DNA from: SVQP01 sp045594445
GTDB lineage: Bacteria > Bacillota > Clostridia > Oscillospirales > CAG-272
Reading direction: 5' to 3'
DNA: 24,619 nucleotides
NCBI GenBank assembly: GCA_045594445.1
Contig: JAZNYL010000037.1
Coordinates: 1-24,619 of the forward strand
Positions 15,639 to 24,490 of this stretch are shown one piece after another (the first letter of the stretch is position 1; each line of letters begins with the position of its first letter). Under the pieces are notes generated by a model. The model made no database searches. It was not told the DNA's origin and saw only the letters and a list, made by a program, of their open reading frames with translations. The position numbers were made by a program, and so were the translations under genes.

Positions 15639-15664
15639 AAAACCCTTGCTTGCGCAAGGGTTTT
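15639..15664 (-). terminator. terminator between convergent operons, serving the leftward surface locus
   Basis: AAAACCCTTGC (15639-15649) pairs perfectly with GCAAGGGTTTT (15654-15664) across a 4-base loop. The A and T flanks make it functional in both directions. It lies 40 bases past the stop of the 1783-residue protein gene and backs up the rightward terminator. Confidence 0.85.
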
Positions 15665-15668
15665 CAAT

Positions 15669-15703
15669 CATCATTCTGCATTTTGCATTCTGCATTCTGC
15701 ATT
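15669..15703. repeat. five tandem 7-bp repeats
   Basis: On the minus strand AATGCAG, AATGCAG, AATGCAA, AATGCAG and AATGATG follow each other directly after the TAA stop of the surface protein gene. Three copies are identical and two are imperfect. Slippage-prone heptamers like this are common between genes in some gut Clostridia. No coding role is seen. Confidence 0.8.
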
Positions 15704-18700
15704 TTATCTTTGAATGATCACGTCGTACAGCGTGCTCTTGACCGGCGAATCGCCGCGGTTGCTGTAAACCAGCTCACCGTGCACGTCCGTGATTTCAATG
15801 TAGCATTCCCCATTCTCGCCGTACTCGGCAAACATGGTGTGCCCGTCTACCAGCGTGCCCTGCACGGGAACGATGCTGTCCGCGCTCTGCCCGTATACGT
15901 ACACGGTCAGTATTCTGGGCAGCACGGTCAGCTTGGCCGTGCGTACCTTGAGATTGCACATCGCGGTTACATCGCGGCCGCTTGCATCGTACACACGCAC
16001 GTCAAGCATCTCCACGTCCTTACTGCCCGTCAGCGTCAATCCCGCGCCAAACGTCACGCTTACCGAATATCCCTCGGGCAAGCCCTGCGTCCAGAAATCA
16101 TCCTTCTCGCAGTTCTTTTCCGTGCCGTCGTAGGTAAAGGTCTTTTCGTACGCCGTAACAATAACGTCCAGAGAAACCTCCAGCGTGCCGTATTCGTACA
16201 CGACGGTCAGCTCCTGGCCCGCCTCGTTATACGCGCGTGCAACAAAGGTATTCTCGCTCTTGCCTACCTCGGTTTGAGAGCCTGTGAAGGTGACCTCCAG
16301 GAAAAATCCCTCGGGCAGCTCGTAGGGTGCAAGCTTGGGGCAGGTCAGCTCTTCGCCGTCGTACGTTTTGGACGCGCTCTCGGAGCGCAGCACAAGCTCA
16401 TAATCCGCCGCCTTTTCCAGCACGGTCAGCGTGCCGTATTTTTTGGTAATGGCAAAGCGATCGGTCACATCCTCGCCGTCCGCAGCAAAAACGTATACCT
16501 CAAAGGTATTCTCGCTCTGACCCGGCTCGGTTCTCGCTCCCGTAAAGACGACCTCTAAGCTATATCCCTCGGGCAGCTCGTAATCCGAAAGCCGGTGGCA
16601 AACGAGCTCCTCTCCGTCAAAAATCTTGAGTGCGTCACCCGAGATCAGCTCCAGCTTGATCTGATCCCAGACTTCCAGCGTGCCAAAGGTCTTGACCACG
16701 TTGCAATACGCGGTGACGTCGTTGCCCTCGGCATCGTAAACCTTAACCTCAAAGGTGTTCTGACTCTTGCCAACCTCGGTCTGCGAGCCCGTAAAGACTA
16801 CGTCCAGCGTAAATCCGCCCTTGAGCGTATACTTTTTGAGCTCGTGACAAACAAGCTCCTGCCCGTTATAATGGCGCGACGCGCTCTCGGAGGTCAGCTT
16901 GATATACTTTTTGTAGATGGTGACTGTACAGGAATTCGTGTGAATCTCGTAATTGGCGGTCACGTCCTCACCGTTTTGGTCATAGACCGCATACGCAAGG
17001 ATCCTGAGCGTATGCGCACCGTCGTGGGCAGGCGTTTCGGGGGCATCCATCTCAACGTAATGCCCTGCCGCAAGGCCAAGGGGCTTATACCCCGCCTGCT
17101 CCAAATCCACGCCGTAACCGTCGTATTCCTTGGAATAGCGATCGGGCAGATACAGCGTCAGAGGTGCGTGCAGCACGCGCACAGAAAGCTGCTCACTGCT
17201 GACTGCAATATTGTAGCAATCGGTCACGTCCTCACCGCTTGCGTTGTAAATACGGGGGGATTCCAAGACAAGCTCATGCTTCTCGCCCACGTCGGACGTC
17301 TCCACTCCGACCTTGAGCACAACGCTCTGCCCGGGCACCAAGCCCATGCATTCCAGCTGCGATTGCGGTATGGTCAGCACACAGCTGCCGTTGTAGATCG
17401 GCTCGGTGTGCCCCACCGTAATCGACAAATCTCTTGGCGTGACGCTCAGCATGCCAAGCGTGCTCTCGTCGTACATAAACTGATAATTTTTCGTGACGTC
17501 GCGTCCGTTCTGATCCGCGATGATCAGTGAAAGTCTGTTTTCCGCAACGCCTGCGCGCGTCAAAGAGACAGCATTGACGCCCTTGACGCGATGGCCGTCC
17601 AGCAGCGCGGTCAGGCAGACATATTCTCTGTTTTGCAGGGGCGTGCCGTCGTACACCTTCTCTGCGTCAAACGATTGCAGATACAGAGGATAGGGATTGG
17701 CAATCTCCAGCGTGCCCGCACGAACCGTAAATTCATACATATAGCTGACGTCGTTGCCGCTCTGATCCAGCACGCGGATGCTTGAAAGCTCGTTCTTCCA
17801 CGCTCCGACGTCGCTTATGCCGCTCGTATACCGATACGTCACGTACAGCGTATGTCCCTTGAGCATCTGTCCCTTGGTGCGGTCGTAATACGGTGCCGAA
17901 ATCGGCTTGCCGTCGTACGTTTCCTTATATGCGCTACCCGTTTCGAGCGTGATTTCAATGGGCTTGACGCACAGCGTGCCGTAAACAAAGGAAATATCGT
18001 AATAATCGGTCACGTCGCGTCCGTTTACGTCGCGGATGCGCAGCGACTCCAGCGTATTGGATACCGCGCCGATCTCATAAAGCCCCTTGGCATAGGTAAA
18101 GACACCCAGAATCTCGTGTCCCTCCAGCAATCCCGAGCCGCCAACCGAAATATTGGTGCTCAGGGCGGGAGCCTGCTCGTATCTGACCGTGCTGCTACCC
18201 GTGGTGACCGCGATCTTGCGTCGGATAATCTCCACCTCGCCGTCGGTATAAGTGATCACGTAATTCTTGCTGACGTCGCGTCCGCGTGCGTCAATGACGC
18301 CGCAGCCTGTGACGCGCATGGGATGCACGCCAAGCTCGATGCCGTCCGAAACCACGGCAAGCTGCACCTTCTGACCCGGGACAAGCCCCTGGGCATACTT
18401 GGTTGCATCACACGTGCCCGAATACGGCCGTGCGGTATACTCACCCTGCACGATCGGCGCGCCGATATGCAAGGTTGCTTGCTTGACGGTATAGCGTCCG
18501 GGCGTGAGCGTGATCATATAATTGCGGGTGACGTCCTGCCCCGTGGCGGAATACACCTTGGGGGCGACCTTATCGTTTTTATGCGTACCCACGTCGGTGA
18601 CGTAATCGACATTGACCGAGCCGCCCAGCACGTGGCCGGGGATCAGACTGCCCGAGATCAGCGTCATTTGCGTGGCGTTTTCCATGGGCTTGCCGTCATA

Positions 18701-21055
18701 CACCTTGTTTCCGCTTGACGAACGCACCGAGATCGGCACAGGCGTGACGGTCAGCTTGCCCTGCGTGATTTTGACGTCAAAGTTGGCCGTGACGTCGCGT
18801 CCGCGCGTGTCGGTAATGACGATGCCTGTAAATCCGACCGGGCAAGTACCCGCGTCGGTCTGCGAGCCGGTCAGCGCAAAGGATACGTGATAGCCGCCTA
18901 CTCCCCATTCTACGCCCACGCCGTCATTTGGCAGATCTGCTGCCGAGAGCGGTGTGCCGTCATATTGCTTGGACGCACTCGGCGCAGTCAGCGTAAGCCC
19001 GATGCCCTCGATCTTGATGGTGTTGCCCTCAAATCGGAAGTCATAATTCTTGGTGCGATCCGCGCCGCTGCTCTTTGCCACAACCGAAATATATTCCTCG
19101 GGAATGGTATAGGTATAAGAGCCAACGTCCACGGGCGCGGACACGACCTGCCCGTTTTTGGTATACACGACGGCATCCAGCACGTTCGGAGCAAATCGGA
19201 TTGCGTGCCCCTTGCCCTCGTAATTCTCAATCAACTGATTGGTTCCGTCCGGCCACGGTGCTGTGACCGCTTGGCCGTGATATTGGGTGGTAATGGGATC
19301 AAACTTGATGACCAAGGTGCGCTTGGCAACCGTCAATTTTCCTTCGCCCGTAAGGCTTGCGGCATACCAATCGGTGGCATCCACCGCCGCGCCGACTCCT
19401 TCCTTGTGCATGATGCGGTACTGCACGGTATAGGTGCTCTCCCCCGCCTCAGTCTGCGAGCCTTGGGTGCTTAAAATCTCAATATAATCGTCGCCAAGCA
19501 GCGCACCGCCTACCACTTTGAACAGCGTGTCTGCGCTGTATGCGGAGGGAGCCAAGGGAGAGGCGTCGTAGGTTTTGAACAAGGGCTCAAGCTCCAGGCG
19601 CAGAGGTGCGCCTTTTTCTACACTCAGCGTGCCGTACGTCACCTTGAAATCATAATTCTTGGTCACATTTTTGCCGTCTGAGGACATAATCGCGTAGTCC
19701 ACGCGGTTGACGCAGCTGCCCGGCTTTGTTTGTGTGGCCGCATTCGAGGGGGAAAGCTTATGCCCGCGTGCAAGGCTGCCTTGCACGACGCTGTACGCGG
19801 TCCAGCTTTGCGCCTTTCCGTTATATATAAGTCCGTGGCTGTCGCCCGTGCGCACGTACAGCGTGCGCGGCTTGACGGTCAAAGAGCCGAAATCATACGT
19901 AATATCATAGTTTTTGGTCTCGTCCTGATTGCCCCACATGACCTGCACCTGCACCTTGTTGTCCACGGGGCGACTTGTGACGTCGGTGACGCCGGTTTGG
20001 GCGCTGTGCACCAGCTTGATAAACTGCCCTGCAGCCAACGTGCCGCCTTCCACGCGATACTCGCTCGTGTGCTGCATGGTACCGGTATATTCCAGCGTCA
20101 CGTCCGGGGTGGAGATGCGCAAAGGACGCTTCTGAATGATAATCTTGCAAACGTCCACCTTCAGATCGTAATAGACGGTGCGATCCTGCCCCGACTGCGA
20201 GAACACCTTGACGCGCGCTGTGTTGTTGTATCTGCCCGCGTCGCCTTGGTTGTTGGTGGCCACCACGCTCAGCGTATCGCCAAGCAGCAAGGATCCCGAG
20301 GTCTGGAAATAATGCGAGGTGCTGCCACCAAGACCGTCGTAGACCTTGACGATATCCACAGGTCGGCCGTTTTTCATTTCGTTGGCCACGACGATCGTCA
20401 GATCTCTTTTCTTGACCTTGACCGTACCGCGTCCGCCCGAGAGAGAATAGCCCGAGGTGACGTCGTTTCCGTTTCGGTCACAAATGATCACCGACGCGGG
20501 ATCAACAACCAAAGTCATGCCGCCCATGCCGTCGTATTCATAGGAAGAAACTGCGGCGATTTCCACCTTGTGCCCCTTGGCCAGCTGTGACGAAGCAATT
20601 TCCCAATGCTTGCCGTATTCGGGTTTTTCGCCGTACGGTACGGCTGCGCCAAACTTGGTGCTCGGCGTCAGCAAGACAGTGCGGCGATATAAAACCACCG
20701 TTGCCTCCTCGCTGTATATCTTTTTTCCGAAAAATCCCTTGGTGATCACGCCACGCACGCGGTATTCTCCGGGTGCGGTGGGCTGCTTTGCCGACCACTC
20801 GCCACCCGGTACGGCATATTCGCTCTCGCACCTTCCGAACAGCACGAAGCACTCGTACTTCGGCTGATCTCCAAACGCAACGTGCTCACTCTGTAAGCAA
20901 AACTCTCCGAAGTAAATTCCGCGCAACGAGAGATAGCCAAGCAACGCAACCGCCGCCACAATCAGCAAAGCGATGGCGCACTTGACGCATATTTTGAGTA
21001 TTCTGGCCGCGGGAAGATACCCTCTGACCTTTTTCTCATACGCCTCGTACATCAT
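15704..21055 (-). CDS. giant membrane-anchored YDG/MBG-repeat surface protein
   Basis: The 1783-residue product has a short basic cytoplasmic tail, one membrane segment at about 24-44, and then an exported remainder. After an Ig-like opening region (about 47-125) come about 18 modules of 75-105 residues and a degenerate nineteenth. Each module has K-x-YDG near its start, G-x-L-x-x-GH, often GSQT-x-x-G, then (D/N)GRDVT-x-NYD and G-T-L-x-V. This is the pattern of YDG/MBG-type beta-sandwich repeats of bacterial surface proteins. No LPXTG motif, C-terminal membrane helix, SLH or other wall-binding domain is visible, and no enzyme domain. GGAG precedes the ATG at 21055. It follows the transglutaminase-like gene by 28 bases, so co-expression is likely. 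Its function is unknown; a stalk, adhesin or cross-linking substrate is inference. Confidence 0.88.
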   Translation of the reverse strand: MMYEAYEKKVRGYLPAARILKICVKCAIALLIVAAVALLGYLSLRGIYFGEFCLQSEHVAFGDQPKYECFVLFGRCESEYAVPGGEWSAKQPTAPGEYRVRGVITKGFFGKKIYSEEATVVLYRRTVLLTPSTKFGAAVPYGEKPEYGKHWEIASSQLAKGHKVEIAAVSSYEYDGMGGMTLVVDPASVIICDRNGNDVTSGYSLSGGRGTVKVKKRDLTIVVANEMKNGRPVDIVKVYDGLGGSTSHYFQTSGSLLLGDTLSVVATNNQGDAGRYNNTARVKVFSQSGQDRTVYYDLKVDVCKIIIQKRPLRISTPDVTLEYTGTMQHTSEYRVEGGTLAAGQFIKLVHSAQTGVTDVTSRPVDNKVQVQVMWGNQDETKNYDITYDFGSLTVKPRTLYVRTGDSHGLIYNGKAQSWTAYSVVQGSLARGHKLSPSNAATQTKPGSCVNRVDYAIMSSDGKNVTKNYDFKVTYGTLSVEKGAPLRLELEPLFKTYDASPLAPSAYSADTLFKVVGGALLGDDYIEILSTQGSQTEAGESTYTVQYRIMHKEGVGAAVDATDWYAASLTGEGKLTVAKRTLVIKFDPITTQYHGQAVTAPWPDGTNQLIENYEGKGHAIRFAPNVLDAVVYTKNGQVVSAPVDVGSYTYTIPEEYISVVAKSSGADRTKNYDFRFEGNTIKIEGIGLTLTAPSASKQYDGTPLSAADLPNDGVGVEWGVGGYHVSFALTGSQTDAGTCPVGFTGIVITDTRGRDVTANFDVKITQGKLTVTPVPISVRSSSGNKVYDGKPMENATQMTLISGSLIPGHVLGGSVNVDYVTDVGTHKNDKVAPKVYSATGQDVTRNYMITLTPGRYTVKQATLHIGAPIVQGEYTARPYSGTCDATKYAQGLVPGQKVQLAVVSDGIELGVHPMRVTGCGVIDARGRDVSKNYVITYTDGEVEIIRRKIAVTTGSSTVRYEQAPALSTNISVGGSGLLEGHEILGVFTYAKGLYEIGAVSNTLESLRIRDVNGRDVTDYYDISFVYGTLCVKPIEITLETGSAYKETYDGKPISAPYYDRTKGQMLKGHTLYVTYRYTSGISDVGAWKNELSSIRVLDQSGNDVSYMYEFTVRAGTLEIANPYPLYLQSFDAEKVYDGTPLQNREYVCLTALLDGHRVKGVNAVSLTRAGVAENRLSLIIADQNGRDVTKNYQFMYDESTLGMLSVTPRDLSITVGHTEPIYNGSCVLTIPQSQLECMGLVPGQSVVLKVGVETSDVGEKHELVLESPRIYNASGEDVTDCYNIAVSSEQLSVRVLHAPLTLYLPDRYSKEYDGYGVDLEQAGYKPLGLAAGHYVEMDAPETPAHDGAHTLRILAYAVYDQNGEDVTANYEIHTNSCTVTIYKKYIKLTSESASRHYNGQELVCHELKKYTLKGGFTLDVVFTGSQTEVGKSQNTFEVKVYDAEGNDVTAYCNVVKTFGTLEVWDQIKLELISGDALKIFDGEELVCHRLSDYELPEGYSLEVVFTGARTEPGQSENTFEVYVFAADGEDVTDRFAITKKYGTLTVLEKAADYELVLRSESASKTYDGEELTCPKLAPYELPEGFFLEVTFTGSQTEVGKSENTFVARAYNEAGQELTVVYEYGTLEVSLDVIVTAYEKTFTYDGTEKNCEKDDFWTQGLPEGYSVSVTFGAGLTLTGSKDVEMLDVRVYDASGRDVTAMCNLKVRTAKLTVLPRILTVYVYGQSADSIVPVQGTLVDGHTMFAEYGENGECYIEITDVHGELVYSNRGDSPVKSTLYDVIIQR
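15707..20680 (-). repeat. protein-level array of about 18 YDG/MBG modules plus a degenerate end
   Basis: Modules occupy residues 126-1783 of the giant protein. YDG-position triplets vary along the array: YDG in modules 2, 7, 8, 11, 12, 14, 17 and 18, YNG in 4, 13 and 15, YTG in 3, YHG in 6, FDG in 16, YDA in 5, and divergent forms in 1, 9 and 10. The array diverges strongly except for modules 15-17. At DNA level it is not a simple tandem repeat. Confidence 0.85.
16166..16897 (-). repeat. three closely similar consecutive modules (15-17)
   Basis: Residues 1387-1630. All three share SESAS or SGDA, a YNG/FDG/YDG triplet, EEL or QEL, a Cys two residues on, YELPEG-like text, LEV-V/T-FTG, and T-E-x-G-x-S-x-NTF. 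They are far more alike than other neighbours in the array, pointing to recent duplication. Module 17 has lost the DVT strand and about four residues. Confidence 0.75.
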
Positions 21056-21083
21056 GAATTTTCTCCGGAGTGTTTTTTGTTTT

Positions 21084-24000
21084 TTAAGGTGCCAGTACGC
21101 TGAGCGTACCCGGCAGAATGGTGATCTGATAATTGGCGGTCACGTCGCGGCCGTACGTATCCACGATACGCATCTCGGTCACGATGCAATCGCTGATGCC
21201 CACGTTGGTCTGGCTGCCCTGAATGCGATAGCTGTCCAGGGACTGCCCTTCCACCAGCATGCCCTCTAACAGGGTATATCCGTCCACGCGCAAAGGACGG
21301 CCGTCGTAAACCTTTTGCGCGCTGTCGGTCCGCACGGTAAGCTCCACGGGACGAATGTGCAGCACACCCGCAGATACGCGCACGTCGTACTGTGCCGAAA
21401 CGTCCTGTCCGTCCGCGTCCAGAATGCGCCAATCGGGTACATTGGAAATGCTGCCAACGCTCTCAAGCGAAGGCAGGGTGTAAGTCAGCACGTGCCCGCG
21501 CTCGTAAAGTGCAGCTGCGTCATACTCAATCTCCGCGCTCTGCAGCGGAATTGCGTCGTAGGTTTTGGAAAGGCTTTCGGTGCGCACGGTAAGCTCATAC
21601 AGGTAAACCTTGAGCGTGCCGCTGACGTAGCGAACGTCAAAATTGCTTGTGACGTCGCGTCCGTTGGTATCCGTGACGGTCACGTTTTCTGCCACGCACT
21701 CGCTCTGACCGATCTCGGTCTGCGATCCGCACACGCTTGCGCTGACCGTATAAGTGCTTGCAAAATCTGCATTTTTAAAGGAATAAGTAAAGCTTCGCGC
21801 CAACAACGCCTGTCCGTCGTACACCTTTTTGGCAGAGGTGGCAACCACGGTCAGCGTGGGCTTTCGGACCTCAATCATGCCGTCGTGACGCACGATGCGA
21901 TACCTTGCCGTCACGTCGTTGCCAGCCGCATCCTCAATGCGTACCTCACCGATGCTGGACGTGCCGACGCCTGCCTCGGTTTGCGAGCCGCTGACCTCGA
22001 TATAGGTAATTTTATGTCCCTCTTGCAGGCTGCCCTTGGTAATGACCACGTGCTCTGCACTCGCGCGGTACGGCAAGCCGTTATAGTAGCCGATCAGCTT
22101 GACCGGCGTCAGCTCCAGCGCGTCGTCCGGGGTATCGCTGCTGCCCGATGCGGGCGTGGGGTCGATTCTTACCCAGCCAAATCCGGGGATAAAGACCTCT
22201 ACCCATGCGTGCGCGTCTGCACCGCGCACCTCGGTACGGTCCGCAGCGCCGGCATAAACGCTGTAGCCCACCACGTATCTCGCGGGAATGCCCAGCGTGC
22301 GGTACATCAGGGTGGCCGCGCTTGCAAAGTGGCGGCACACGCCGCTCTTGGACTCGGTCAGGAAATACACCACGTCGTCCTGCCCTGCAGGGCATGCGGG
22401 ATAATTCAGATCATACACAGCCGACGAGCGAATAAAGCTTGCCACGTCCTCAATGATGGAAAGGCGGTCGGGAGACAAGCCGTGCTGCGCGGCAATTTCC
22501 TGCAGCGCACTCCTTGTAGAATCAGGCACGCTCAGATACTGCGCGTAAACAAACTCGGTATACGCTTTCATCTGCTCGTCGTTCAAGCCCGAAACTGCGT
22601 AGCGCAGCGCGTCGGTATAGGAATACTCCCAGCCGTATCCCTCCAACGTATAGGCAGTGGTATAGGGAGAGGTAACCACGTCGTTATACGCGCCCTCGGG
22701 TCCCTTTGCCGTATAGTTGGGAATCAGATACTGATTTCCGTAAATCTCAATTTCATAGCGAACAGGGGTTTTGCCGTGCGCAGCCAGAGCCTTGCCCGTG
22801 CTGTGCAGCATATTCAAGGAGGCAAAGGGATACGCCATCGCCTCGCTCCAACCCCAGGAATCGGTGCTTGGATAATAGGTATATTCGCCGTAGCTCTTCC
22901 AGCGCAAATAGACCTTACCGCTCTTATCCGCCCACACGCAGGCAGCAACGGCGTCCTGATTCTGCACCTCGTCGTCCAGATCGCCGCCATCCGCGATCTC
23001 TCCGCCCGTAAAGGGCGCGGATGCATACACCTCCAGTATGCCGTACGCATACTCAATATCATAGCGGTAGGTCACGTCCTCACCCGTTTCCCGGTCCATA
23101 ATCACGACCGAGAAGGTATTATCCGAAAATCCGATCTCGGTTTGTGAGCCCGTAAAGAGCGGAGAGACGACGTGGCCGGACTCCAATTCGCCTGACACAA
23201 CGGCATACTGCTCGCAGGTCAAGGGCTCTCCCGTATAAGGCGCGGATTTGGAGCCCGAGGCAATCGTCAGCTTGGCACTCTGATCGCGGTCAATGCCGTG
23301 ATAGAGCGAGATCTCGTAATTATCCGTCACTTCCACGGGAACAATCATGGGATCATAACGCTCTCCCGGATCTGCGAAAATATGCACGTCGTGCAGGATA
23401 AATTCCACCGTGCCCTCTTGATCAAGCATCACATCCACCTTTGCGCTCAGCTCGTGTCCTTCCACAAGCGAGCCCTTGGTGATATACCATTTGCCCTCGG
23501 GCAACACGTCGCCCGAGAAATTTTTGATACAGGGACTTGCCGAGACCTCAATGGGACGCGGCTTGACCTCCAGAGTGCCTACGCGCACGGTCACGTCATA
23601 ATAGCGGGAAACGTCGCCGCCCATGGTGCCGTCCGAATACTTATTGCGCACGTAAACGGTCACGTTATTGGTCACGGTGCCAACGTCGGTAATGCTGATG
23701 GGAAAATTGGTATCCAGCACGTGTCCGTCTATCAAATTCCCGTCCACCGTGTAGGACTCGTAACGCAAGGGGGTGCCGTCGTAGATCTTGGACGCACCGT
23801 AAGAGGTCACGGTCAAGGGGCGTCTGGTCACGGTCAGCGTGCCGTAAATATAAGAAACGGAAAAATTGTGATCGGCTGCGCCCAGCTTATTGCGAACCGA
23901 GATCGCAAAGGAGTTCTTGGACGAGCCCGGCTCGGTTTGCTGGCCGGAAAACTTGGCATTTACCGTATATCCTTCCGGAATCTTGCCGGTCACGATCTGC

Positions 24001-24434
24001 CAATCCTCATATTTGAGCCAATTTCCGTCGTAGACCTTTTGCGCGTCGCCCGATTTGAGCACCAGCTTGCAGGGAGAGACGGTCAGCTTGCCCGGGCGGG
24101 TTTCCAGTCTGTAATGATTGGTCACGTCCGCGCCAAGACCATCCACGATCCTGATGCGCGCCACGTTTTCCACGCTGCCCACCTCTGTCAGCGTCGCGTC
24201 AAATTCGGCCTCGATCTTGTGCCCCTTTTGCAGTTTTCCGCGCTTGATTGTATATTCGTGGCACTCCAAGGGTTCGCCGTCAAATTCCTTTTGTGCGCTG
24301 CCTGCTATCACCACAAGCTCGGAGGGCCTTGTATCGATCACGCCCGTGACGATCAGACCCATATAAATTGCCAGCAGCATGACGATGCCGAGCACCGCGC
24401 TGCCGATCAGTATTGTTGAGGATTTTCTGTTCAT
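21084..24434 (-). CDS. membrane-anchored transglutaminase-like protein with nine YDG/MBG modules
   Basis: The 1116-residue product has a basic N-terminus (MNRKSS), a membrane segment at about 8-30, five modules at 38-472, an acidic linker, a transglutaminase-like domain (about 495-765), and four modules to the end. The triad is complete: C700 in SGVCRHFASA, H742 in DAHAWVEV and D758 in VRIDPTP. The upstream VYLRWKSYGEY and YLSVPDSTR text resembles TgpA/YebA-type surface transglutaminase proteins. Such domains act as acyl-transfer or cysteine-protease-like enzymes; the activity here is unknown. The ATG at 24434 is chosen because AAAGGA (24443-24448) is 8 bases upstream; an ATG at 24443 overlaps that site. 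No sorting signal is seen at the C-terminus. It is transcribed ahead of the giant repeat protein. Confidence 0.9.
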   Translation of the reverse strand: MNRKSSTILIGSAVLGIVMLLAIYMGLIVTGVIDTRPSELVVIAGSAQKEFDGEPLECHEYTIKRGKLQKGHKIEAEFDATLTEVGSVENVARIRIVDGLGADVTNHYRLETRPGKLTVSPCKLVLKSGDAQKVYDGNWLKYEDWQIVTGKIPEGYTVNAKFSGQQTEPGSSKNSFAISVRNKLGAADHNFSVSYIYGTLTVTRRPLTVTSYGASKIYDGTPLRYESYTVDGNLIDGHVLDTNFPISITDVGTVTNNVTVYVRNKYSDGTMGGDVSRYYDVTVRVGTLEVKPRPIEVSASPCIKNFSGDVLPEGKWYITKGSLVEGHELSAKVDVMLDQEGTVEFILHDVHIFADPGERYDPMIVPVEVTDNYEISLYHGIDRDQSAKLTIASGSKSAPYTGEPLTCEQYAVVSGELESGHVVSPLFTGSQTEIGFSDNTFSVVIMDRETGEDVTYRYDIEYAYGILEVYASAPFTGGEIADGGDLDDEVQNQDAVAACVWADKSGKVYLRWKSYGEYTYYPSTDSWGWSEAMAYPFASLNMLHSTGKALAAHGKTPVRYEIEIYGNQYLIPNYTAKGPEGAYNDVVTSPYTTAYTLEGYGWEYSYTDALRYAVSGLNDEQMKAYTEFVYAQYLSVPDSTRSALQEIAAQHGLSPDRLSIIEDVASFIRSSAVYDLNYPACPAGQDDVVYFLTESKSGVCRHFASAATLMYRTLGIPARYVVGYSVYAGAADRTEVRGADAHAWVEVFIPGFGWVRIDPTPASGSSDTPDDALELTPVKLIGYYNGLPYRASAEHVVITKGSLQEGHKITYIEVSGSQTEAGVGTSSIGEVRIEDAAGNDVTARYRIVRHDGMIEVRKPTLTVVATSAKKVYDGQALLARSFTYSFKNADFASTYTVSASVCGSQTEIGQSECVAENVTVTDTNGRDVTSNFDVRYVSGTLKVYLYELTVRTESLSKTYDAIPLQSAEIEYDAAALYERGHVLTYTLPSLESVGSISNVPDWRILDADGQDVSAQYDVRVSAGVLHIRPVELTVRTDSAQKVYDGRPLRVDGYTLLEGMLVEGQSLDSYRIQGSQTNVGISDCIVTEMRIVDTYGRDVTANYQITILPGTLSVLAP
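21087..22118 (-). repeat. four YDG/MBG modules after the transglutaminase domain
   Basis: Residues 773-1116 of the transglutaminase-like protein. Module openings are YNG, YDG, YDA and YDG; three carry GSQT and three carry DVT, with DVS in the third. The last ends the protein at LSVLAP with nothing after it. Confidence 0.8.
23019..24323 (-). repeat. five YDG/MBG modules before the transglutaminase domain
   Basis: Residues 38-472. Openings are FDG, YDG, YDG, FSG and YTG. The fourth is longer than usual, with an insert containing FADPGERYDPMIVPVEV. The fifth carries the most typical TGSQTEIGFSDNTF text. Confidence 0.8.
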
Positions 24435-24490
24435 CCCGGACATCCTTTCATCAAAAACTCATTGTGCGGCGGAGCAAGCCCCGCCCGACG

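Noticed and set aside
21056..21083. One surface gene split by a frameshift
   Set aside because: The downstream gene has its own ribosome site, basic N-terminus and membrane segment, so two separate proteins are encoded.
15707..24323. Regularly spaced similar DNA words as a CRISPR array
   Set aside because: The spacing is about 250-300 bp, the words vary, and they encode conserved residues of protein modules in one frame.
15650..24419. Many long plus-strand reading frames (up to 610 codons) opposite the surface genes
   Set aside because: They lack ribosome sites and family motifs, and lie opposite two genes with strong domain patterns. They arise from biased codon use on the minus strand.
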